Part shown: positions 1-4,873 of the stretch, one piece after another | Position numbering within the stretch: the stretch's first letter is position 1 | How the letters are laid out: each line of letters starts with the position of its first letter | Assembly (NCBI GenBank): GCA_013043995.1 | Contig: JABEVL010000038.1 | Span: 1 to 5,328 of the forward strand | DNA: 5,328 bases | Reading direction: 5' to 3' | Source: Spirochaetales bacterium | GTDB taxonomy: Bacteria > Spirochaetota > Spirochaetia > JABEVK01 | Program-made: the position numbers and the translations under genes | Notes under the pieces: model-generated | Seen by the model: the letters and a program-made list of their open reading frames with translations, nothing else | The model's database searches: none | Told to the model about the DNA's origin: nothing

Positions 1-1264
1 GGATGAAGGACCCGACAAAGGAGGTCCCTTTGGCCCCTACGTCCAGAGCGAAAGGCTTCAAAAGTACCGCGAAACCGCTGAGCTCCTTGTGCAGAATGGT
101 CGAGCTTACAGGTGTTTTTGCACCCCCGAGAGGTTGACGGAACTTCGCACTTGGCAGGAGTCTCAGAAGATGCCTCTGGGTTACGACAGGCACTGCCGGA
201 GTCTCTCTGTCAGCGAATCGGAGCAATTCGTCCAAGACGGCTTGCCGTACGTTGTCCGTTTCCTGCAACCCACAGAGGGAAGCATCGAGGTGAGGGACGA
301 GATCTTGGGGCCGGTCCTTAAAGCCTGTTCCGACCTGCCTGTTGACCCTGTGCTTTTGAAATCAGACGGCTTTCCGACCTACCATCTGGCTCATGTTGTC
401 GACGATCACGCCATGCAGACGACCCATGTCTTGCGGGCCCAGGAATGGTTGCCCAGCGCACCCCTCCACGTTCAGCTTTTTAACGCCCTCGGTTGGGAAG
501 TGCCACGCTACGTTCACCTGCCCCTCATTCTGGGGGCGGATGGGCAAAAGCTTTCCAAACGGCACGGTGCAACGAGTGTGCGGCAGTTTCGCGATTCAGG
601 TTACCTGCCTGAGGCCTTGGTCAATTATCTGGCCCTTCTGGGATGGAGCGGCGGCGGAGACCGGGAGTTTTATTCGTTGCCCGAGCTTGAGGCACTTTTT
701 TCCCTCGAACGCCTGAACAAATCTCCTGCGATCTTTGACTACAAAAAGCTCGATCACTTTAACGCCAGCTTCATCCGTAAGAAATCGGACTCGGAACTCG
801 CTGCGTTGGTTGCGTTGGAGCTGGAACGCTCAGGACTTCTGCATCCCCCCCTTGCCGAATCCGATCAGGCCAAGGTTGCTATCATGACTCCCTTGATCAA
901 GGAACGCATGACCTTTCTGCCGGACGCTGTTCAGGCTCTGCGTTTTGTTTTCAGTGACGTACACGTGGAAAATATCGAGGATCTTGTTCCCAAAAAAGGC
1001 ACGCGCGAGGGAAGCCTTCGGGTGCTTGAAGCAGCCCTAGGGTTGATCGCTGATTTGGAAAGCCAGCCGACCGAAGTTATCGAAGAGTTATTTCGCTCCA
1101 AAGCCGAGGCATTGGGGGTCAAACTCGGAGATTTTATGCATCCTGTGCGAGTGGCCCTTACCGGAAGCAAGGTCAGCCCTCCGATGTTCGGATCGATGCG
1201 GGCACTGGGCGTAGCTTCAGTCCGTAAACGTCTTGAAGCGGCTTTAGCGGCCTTGCAAGGCTAG
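1..1264 (+). CDS. gltX: Glutamyl-tRNA synthetase, 5'-truncated by the window edge
   Basis: Class I aminoacyl-tRNA synthetase of the cytoplasm that charges tRNA-Glu (in some bacteria also tRNA-Gln) with glutamate. The frame is open from base 2 (DEGPDKGGPFGPY) to the TAG at 1262-1264, giving 420 visible codons. About 60-75 N-terminal residues, including the HIGH motif, lie outside the window. An internal GTG at 89 is not the start, because the family sequence continues upstream of it. Visible hallmarks: QSERL near the edge; the zinc-type insertion with CFC (bases 113-121) and YDRHC (bases 182-196); PTYHLAHVVDDH; HVLRAQEW where many homologues have RGEEW; and the KMSKS motif as KLSKR at bases 548-562. 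The C-terminal anticodon-binding domain ends with a well-conserved MHPVRVALTGSKVSPPMF segment and is complete. The fourth zinc ligand of the E. coli enzyme appears to be Ser here. glyQS follows on the same strand after 121 bp. Discriminating versus non-discriminating tRNA use cannot be decided from this reading. Confidence 0.97.
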   Translation, partial: DEGPDKGGPFGPYVQSERLQKYRETAELLVQNGRAYRCFCTPERLTELRTWQESQKMPLGYDRHCRSLSVSESEQFVQDGLPYVVRFLQPTEGSIEVRDEILGPVLKACSDLPVDPVLLKSDGFPTYHLAHVVDDHAMQTTHVLRAQEWLPSAPLHVQLFNALGWEVPRYVHLPLILGADGQKLSKRHGATSVRQFRDSGYLPEALVNYLALLGWSGGGDREFYSLPELEALFSLERLNKSPAIFDYKKLDHFNASFIRKKSDSELAALVALELERSGLLHPPLAESDQAKVAIMTPLIKERMTFLPDAVQALRFVFSDVHVENIEDLVPKKGTREGSLRVLEAALGLIADLESQPTEVIEELFRSKAEALGVKLGDFMHPVRVALTGSKVSPPMFGSMRALGVASVRKRLEAALAALQG

Positions 1265-1280
1265 AGAATCCCTGCTTTTC

Positions 1281-1309
1281 CTTGTCAAAAATCATCGTGC
1301 AGGGTAGAG
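1281..1309 (+). promoter_or_regulatory. Candidate sigma70-type promoter for glyQS
   Basis: TTGTCA (1281-1286; five of six match TTGACA) and TAGAGT (1304-1309; four of six match TATAAT) are separated by exactly 17 bp, in the gap between gltX and glyQS. Initiation near 1316 would leave a leader of about 70 nt before the glyQS ATG. This is a pattern match only. Readthrough from gltX is an equally possible source of glyQS transcript. Confidence 0.35.
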
Positions 1310-1340
1310 TGAGAAGATTGATTTTCTTGAGAAAGCTATC

Positions 1341-1358
1341 AAAAGCGTCGTGCTTTTT
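1341..1358 (+). terminator. Small AAAAGC/GCTTTT hairpin in the gltX-glyQS gap
   Basis: AAAAGC (1341-1346) pairs with GCTTTT (1352-1357) around a 5-nt loop, and the 3' arm ends in five T. The shape resembles a weak factor-independent terminator for gltX, but the stem has only two G-C pairs and the T-tract is mostly inside the stem. It may also simply be leader structure upstream of glyQS. Confidence 0.25.
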
Positions 1359-1385
1359 AAATGACCTCTCAGTACTGGAGTTTTT

Positions 1386-2741
1386 ATGAGCGAGTCCAAA
1401 GATCAGGGCAAGGCCCACGTCACCCTAGAAAAATTAGTTTCCCTCTCGCGGCGTCGAGGTTTTGTTTTCCAATCAAGTGAGATCTATGGCGGGCAGTCGG
1501 GTGCCTGGGACTACGGTCCGTTGGGAGTCGAATTAAAAAAGAACATCCAACAGGTCTGGTGGAAAGAAATGACCCAGATGCACGACAACATCGTCGGGCT
1601 GGACGCGGCGATCCTGATGCATCCTCGAGTCTGGGAAGCTTCGGGTCACGTGGAAAACTTCACAGATCCCTTGGTCGAATGCAAAAAATGCAAGGGACGT
1701 TTTCGTGCGGACCATATCGATTTAAATGGTCCCTGTCCCACCTGCGGTAACCGCGGCACGCTGGGTGAACCCCGTAAGTTCAACCTAATGTTCACCACGC
1801 ACATCGGCCCGGTGGAGGAAACCGCAAGCTTGATCTATTTGCGCCCTGAGACAGCCCAGGGTATTTTTGTCAATTTTAAAAACGTGGTGGCATCCAGCCG
1901 TGTCAAGGTACCTTTTGGGATTGCTCAGGTCGGCAAAGCCTTTCGGAACGAAATTGTCACGAAGGCCTTTATTTTTCGTACCGCTGAATTTGAACAGATG
2001 GAAATGCAGTTTTTTATCAACCCGAAAGAAGAACCCCAGTGGTTTGAATACTGGAAAAAAAGCCGCATCGACTATTACTCCAATAAACTGGGAATAGCAC
2101 CCGAGCACCTGCGGTTTCATCAGCACGGCAAAGACGAGCTGGCACATTACGCGATCAATGCCTTTGACATCGAGTTTCTTTTTCCGATGGGATGGCAGGA
2201 GCTTGAGGGAATCCACAGCCGGTCGGACTACGATCTTCGTCGGCACCAGGAATTTTCAGGAGACAAACAAGAATACCTGGATCAGGAATCCGGGGAAAGG
2301 TTCTTGCCTTTTGTTATTGAAACAAGTGCCGGCCTTACGCGTTCGGTGCTGATGGTTTTAACGGATGCTTACGAAGAAGAAGTTTTGGGAGAAGGGGACG
2401 TACGAACCGTCCTGCATTTTCACCCAAATCTGGCACCTGTCAAAGTCGCCGTCATGCCTGTCGTCAAAAAAGACGGTTTACTCGAGCTTGCACAAGACCT
2501 TGAAAAGAGTCTCCGAGAAGACTTTGCCACCATGCTGGAGCCGACGGGCAATATCGGCAAGAACTATCGCCGGCAGGACGAGATTGGAACACCCTACTGC
2601 CTGACCGTGGATTACCAGACCAAGGAAGATCAGACGGTGACCATCCGGTACCGCGACAGCATGAAGCAGGAACGCGTCAAGATTGCCGAGCTTTCTGGGT
2701 TCATCCGTAACAACATGAAGAATTACCGGCGAGGTCAATAG
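1386..2741 (+). CDS. glyQS: Glycyl-tRNA synthetase, single-chain alpha2 type
   Basis: Cytoplasmic class II aminoacyl-tRNA synthetase that attaches glycine to tRNA-Gly using ATP. At 451 residues it is the homodimeric form shared with archaea, eukaryotes and some bacteria, not the alpha2beta2 glyQ/glyS form of E. coli. Visible signatures: WDYGPLG (41-47, motif 1 region); a zinc-knuckle pair CKKC (99-102) and CPTC (117-120); RPETAQGIF (153-161); motif 2 FRNE (186-189) followed by FRTAEFEQMEMQFF; ELEGIHSRSDYDL (272-284); motif 3 SAGLTR with Arg319; and a C-terminal anticodon-binding domain from about 349 (APVKVAVMP) through DEIGTPYCLTVDY to the end. All class II landmarks are intact. The ATG is supported by TGGAG at 1376-1380, five bases upstream, and by conservation beginning soon after (LVSLSRRRGFVF). 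It converges on the regulator gene with 14 bp between stop codons. Confidence 0.97.
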   Translation: MSESKDQGKAHVTLEKLVSLSRRRGFVFQSSEIYGGQSGAWDYGPLGVELKKNIQQVWWKEMTQMHDNIVGLDAAILMHPRVWEASGHVENFTDPLVECKKCKGRFRADHIDLNGPCPTCGNRGTLGEPRKFNLMFTTHIGPVEETASLIYLRPETAQGIFVNFKNVVASSRVKVPFGIAQVGKAFRNEIVTKAFIFRTAEFEQMEMQFFINPKEEPQWFEYWKKSRIDYYSNKLGIAPEHLRFHQHGKDELAHYAINAFDIEFLFPMGWQELEGIHSRSDYDLRRHQEFSGDKQEYLDQESGERFLPFVIETSAGLTRSVLMVLTDAYEEEVLGEGDVRTVLHFHPNLAPVKVAVMPVVKKDGLLELAQDLEKSLREDFATMLEPTGNIGKNYRRQDEIGTPYCLTVDYQTKEDQTVTIRYRDSMKQERVKIAELSGFIRNNMKNYRRGQ

Positions 2742-2747
2742 CAAGGA

Positions 2748-2784
2748 GCTTGGCTTTAATTAGCGTGTGAGCGTAAAGCCAAGC
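2748..2784. terminator. 11-bp perfect inverted repeat at the convergent gene ends
   Basis: GCTTGGCTTTA (2748-2758) is the exact reverse complement of TAAAGCCAAGC (2774-2784), with a 15-nt loop. It begins six bases after the glyQS stop and covers the stop and last nine codons of the convergent regulator gene. The position suits a shared bidirectional 3'-end or RNA-stabilising hairpin. Neither strand has a T-tract after the stem, so canonical intrinsic termination is not supported. Confidence 0.45.
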
Positions 2785-3424
2785 CGCCTGAATCCAAAAG
2801 CAGGATGCTCCCCCGCGCAGTTTCGACCAGACCTTCTTCCTCAAAGTCCCGCAAAAGCCGGGTGACGACTTCGCGGGTTGTCCCCAAGCGTGTGGCGAGT
2901 TCCTGGTGAGTCAGGGGGAGTGTCACCTGGTTGCCGAGCTCCGTCGAGACATCGAGCAAAAGACGAGCCAGACGCTGATCCATGCGGTGGAAAGCCACCT
3001 CTTCGACAAGAGTAACCATCTGGGTGAGACGTCGTTCGTAGAGCTTGAAAACGTAACTTCGCCATGATGAGGACCTTTCGACAAGGTCGCGAAAGGTGCC
3101 CGCCGGCACGAACACGGCCTGGGTGTCTCGCTCAGCTCGGGCAAAGGCCGGGAAGGCCCCGCTCGAAAGAATGCAGGTCGTTGAAAGGATACACGATTCC
3201 CCAGCTTCGATACGGTAGAGGGTAATTTCGCGTCCTGTTTCAGAAGTCTTAAAAAGGTGCAACGAACCCGCTAAAACAAAGGGAACTCCTGCACAAGTCG
3301 AACCCTCACTCAGGAGAATTCGACCCGCCGGAAGGTGCAAAGACCCTAGAGGGGACAAAGCCGCCCACAGGGTCCTGTCAGAGGCGTCAAGGTCTGGGAA
3401 AGCCTTGAAAAGTTCACTACTCAT
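2756..3424 (-). CDS. Crp/Fnr-family transcriptional regulator
   Basis: A 222-residue DNA-binding regulator, the usual length for the Crp/Fnr family. Residues about 20-115 form a cupin-like effector domain (LPAGRILLSEG, FVLAGSLHLFKT, GREITLYRIEAGESC). A long dimerisation helix covers about 120-157 (YERRLTQMVTLVEEVAFHRMDQRLARLLL). A winged helix-turn-helix covers about 170-210, with LTHQELATRLGTTREVVTRLL as helices and GSILLLD as wing. I see no cAMP-pocket signature (GELAL...RSA) and no N-terminal Fnr-type Cys cluster. Cysteines are at 44, 78 and 84, the last two in ESCILSTTC within the effector domain. The ligand is unknown, and redox, haem or thiol sensing would be speculation. I place the start at the ATG at 3422-3424 because the open frame continues upstream only into the tRNA-Cys gene and this start gives the family length. 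Its ribosome-binding site is weak (TGGA, about five bases upstream). The tRNA-Cys gene lies 41 bp upstream on the same strand with no terminator between. Confidence 0.9.
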   Translation of the reverse strand: MSSELFKAFPDLDASDRTLWAALSPLGSLHLPAGRILLSEGSTCAGVPFVLAGSLHLFKTSETGREITLYRIEAGESCILSTTCILSSGAFPAFARAERDTQAVFVPAGTFRDLVERSSSWRSYVFKLYERRLTQMVTLVEEVAFHRMDQRLARLLLDVSTELGNQVTLPLTHQELATRLGTTREVVTRLLRDFEEEGLVETARGSILLLDSGGLALRSHAN

Positions 3425-3465
3425 AGGGTCCAGAAATCTGTGGGCTTTGCAACAGAATTCAAATA

Positions 3466-3537
3466 AGGCACCGAGCGGATTCGAACCGCTGAATGAAGGT
3501 TTTGCAGACCTCTCCCTTACCACTTGGGTACGGCGCC
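3466..3537 (-). tRNA. tRNA-Cys (anticodon GCA)
   Basis: Full cloverleaf on the minus strand. The acceptor stem GGCGCCG (3537-3531) pairs with CGGTGCC (3473-3467) with one G-U. The D stem is CCC/GGG around AAGTGGTAA. The anticodon stem GAGGT/ACCTT has loop CTGCAAA with GCA at 3505-3503. The variable region is five bases (CATTC). The T arm is AGCGG-TTCGAAT-CCGCT. The discriminator base at 3466 is U, the expected identity base for cysteine. CCA is not encoded (TTATTT follows). Length with discriminator is 72 nt. It reads cysteine UGC/UGU codons. It has its own strong-looking promoter 13 bp upstream of the mature 5' end and may be co-transcribed with the downstream regulator gene. Confidence 0.97.
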
Positions 3538-3550
3538 AATCAACATGGAA

Positions 3551-3579
3551 AATATAGTGAAATTGTCCACCAGTGTCCA
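3551..3579 (-). promoter_or_regulatory. Sigma70-type promoter of tRNA-Cys (and possibly the regulator gene)
   Basis: On the minus strand TGGACA (3579-3574; five of six match TTGACA) is followed after exactly 17 bp by TATATT (3556-3551; five of six match TATAAT). The mature tRNA 5' end is 13 bases beyond the -10, so initiation would leave a 5' leader of about six bases for RNase P. The -35 region carries a tandem heptad CACTGGA-CACTGGT and a second TGGACA ten bases downstream (3569-3564), which could be an operator or coincidence. The promoter lies in the 64-bp gap behind the lipoprotein gene. Confidence 0.65.
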
Positions 3580-3601
3580 GTGTTTATCTTTTAAAAACCT
3601 T

Positions 3602-4678
3602 CTAGCGCTTTTTGGCGTAGTCGATGGCGACTTGAAGGGAGCTCATCAGGTTGTCGTTGGGTAAGGGATCGGGAAGCCGCTCCGTGACCGGGATAAAGCC
3701 GGAGACATTACGGGCAAGCTCACGAACCTGGGCGCTGGAATTGTCGATTTCAGGGGCTAAAAGGTTCACGGCCAGCCACTTTTCTCGGCTTCCCACCTCA
3801 CCTTGAAAGGAGGGAGAGGTGAGGAGGTTGACGAGGGCTTTGACCTCTTTGCTGGAGGACGCGGAGTTGTAGAATTCCAGGAAAAGGACAGGACCTGTTA
3901 TCCAGGTATCCTTACCCCGCTTGACCTGCCAGGCTTGAAAACGGACAAGTCCGGGTTGCTGTGTTAATTCATACTGGCGGTAGGTTGAGGCAAAAACGTA
4001 GGGCGTCTTGGGCTTTTGCCAGAACTTGACGTCGGGGTCGGCAAACTGCCAGGTGGAGGGCGCCCAGGCTGGAGCAAGGATCCAAGCGGGTACAGCCGAA
4101 AGGGCAGCTTTCCAATTTGCAGGGGTTTGGGTGAACCATTTCTGGGCGGCTGGAAGGGTGGTTGGGGGAGTTTCAAGAAAGAAGATCGCTTGACGTATCA
4201 GGGGACTGTGTCCTGAAAACATGACCCGGTTACTCCAAACTTTTTTTCCAAGGTCCTGCCATTGCGGCAGGGGGGCCCCAGCGCCCGGAGGATTGAAGGC
4301 CATCACGCCTACGACGTCATAAAACACAGGCAAGACGGCCCAGTCGCCGTTTTTATTTTGTCCCAGGGCGGCCAAGGCCGCTATGGGGAAAAAGTTTTTG
4401 GAAAGGACGTTTGAACTCAAAGGAATCGATCGAGGCGCCCCGTGAGGCAGGTTCCAATTCGGTGTCGTGCTCAGGCGAACCACAAGGCCGTCCTTCGGCC
4501 AGGTGGTGTCGGGGGCGACCACCAGCGAACCCAGATCGGGCGTCGTGCGGGCTTTTTGGGCAACCAAAGCCCCGACGTCCTGGGCTTCGGGACTGACTAA
4601 AAGAGTTAGCCGCGGGGCGCAGGAACTCAGGATAAATAGAAAAAACAAGGGTGAAAAAAAATTAAGAGAAATCTTCAT
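3602..4678 (-). CDS. Putative lipoprotein resembling an ABC-transporter solute-binding protein
   Basis: 358 residues from the ATG at 4676-4678. MKISLNFFSPLFFLFILSSC is a typical lipoprotein signal: a Lys at position 2, a hydrophobic core, and lipobox LSSC with Cys20 as the predicted lipidation site, implying an anchored periplasmic or surface protein. The mature part resembles extracellular solute-binding proteins: a short beta-strand start (RLTLLVSPEA), WAVLPVFYDVVGVMAFNP (113-130), PLPQWQDLGKKVW (136-148, like the 'PxTWdEl' region), GPVLFLEFYNSASSSKEVKALVNLLTS (262-288), and a C-terminal region ending DPLPNDNLMSSLQVAIDYAKK. It has 14 tryptophans (about 3.9%), which is high. Substrate unknown. 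No permease or ATPase gene is beside it. The frame stays open 30 codons upstream to a GTG at 4766-4768, but that would bury the signal peptide, so I prefer the internal ATG. Its ribosome-binding site is poor: AAGGA lies about 13 bases upstream. Membership of the solute-binding family is inferred from wording and fold logic, not alignment. Confidence 0.75.
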   Translation of the reverse strand: MKISLNFFSPLFFLFILSSCAPRLTLLVSPEAQDVGALVAQKARTTPDLGSLVVAPDTTWPKDGLVVRLSTTPNWNLPHGAPRSIPLSSNVLSKNFFPIAALAALGQNKNGDWAVLPVFYDVVGVMAFNPPGAGAPLPQWQDLGKKVWSNRVMFSGHSPLIRQAIFFLETPPTTLPAAQKWFTQTPANWKAALSAVPAWILAPAWAPSTWQFADPDVKFWQKPKTPYVFASTYRQYELTQQPGLVRFQAWQVKRGKDTWITGPVLFLEFYNSASSSKEVKALVNLLTSPSFQGEVGSREKWLAVNLLAPEIDNSSAQVRELARNVSGFIPVTERLPDPLPNDNLMSSLQVAIDYAKKR

Positions 4679-4743
4679 GGGTAAAACCGGTTCCTTGTTA
4701 GTCAGCAAGAAAATGCCTCCGGGGAAAAATTGGGACCCGCTCC

Positions 4744-4781
4744 GAGGTAAGAAGGGGTACTTAGTCACTCCTCCTTACCTC
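4744..4781 (-). terminator. Long hairpin, possible transcription end or leader structure
   Basis: GAGGTAAG (4744-4751) pairs with CTTACCTC (4774-4781). After one A/C mismatch, AGGGGT (4753-4758) pairs with ACTCCT (4767-4772) with one G-U, closing an 8-nt loop. That is 14 pairs in all, the strongest structure in the gap. On the minus strand it is downstream of the SUMF1-domain gene and upstream of the lipoprotein ATG. The nearest T-run (five T) begins about 13 bases after the stem, too far for a textbook terminator. The minus strand of the 3' arm reads AAGGAGG, a perfect Shine-Dalgarno string locked in the stem. Confidence 0.4.
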
Positions 4782-4840
4782 TTATGACCGCAGGACTACG
4801 ATGCCCTCTGCTCCCTTCGGCTTGACGCCTTCGGTCGGAA

Positions 4841-4871
4841 CGGGCCCCGAGGGCCTGCTAGTTTCTGCAGG
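4841..4871 (-). terminator. Overlapping hairpins just after the SUMF1-domain gene stop
   Basis: CCTGC/GCAGG (4854-4858 with 4867-4871, 8-nt loop) begins three bases after the stop codon. A GC-rich stem CGGGCCC/GGGCCTG (4841-4847 with 4851-4857, 3-nt loop, one G-T) follows. They share bases 4854-4857, so only one can form at a time. No T-tract follows. They may be 3'-end structures of the SUMF1-domain mRNA. Confidence 0.3.
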
Positions 4872-4873
4872 AC

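Larger units (their letters stand above)
4679..4873 (-). other. Inverted-repeat-rich gap between the SUMF1-domain and lipoprotein genes
   Basis: 195 bp with no supportable gene. It holds several hairpins (annotated separately), two CCTTCGG copies 14 bp apart (4814-4820 and 4828-4834), the octamer palindrome AACCGGTT (4685-4692) just upstream of the lipoprotein ATG, two copies of GCAGGACT (4790-4797 and 4867-4874), and GGACTACGATGC (4793-4804), the reverse complement of SUMF1-gene sequence at 4959-4970. No convincing -35/-10 pair for the lipoprotein gene was found on the minus strand. Confidence 0.6.

Noticed and set aside
1265..1385. T-box or other tRNA-sensing leader ahead of glyQS
   Set aside because: The gap is only 121 bp, with no T-box sequence (TGGNACC) or specifier-loop structure visible.
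1785..2246. 153-codon open frame on the minus strand inside glyQS
   Set aside because: It lies wholly opposite strongly conserved synthetase coding sequence, has no recognisable domain, and its composition is that of an antisense shadow.
3425..3523. Upstream extension of the regulator reading frame by 33 codons to 3523
   Set aside because: The extension reads straight through the tRNA-Cys gene on the same strand. The ATG at 3424 gives the normal family length.
4679..4768. GTG at 4768 as the lipoprotein start
   Set aside because: It would put 30 polar residues before the signal peptide, and the AAGGAGG beside it is only about one base from the GTG and locked in a stem. The internal ATG gives a textbook lipoprotein signal.
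4679..4873. Integron attC site or insertion-sequence end
   Set aside because: I looked for RYYYAAC/GTTRRRY core sites and for flanking target duplications with a transposase frame and found none.
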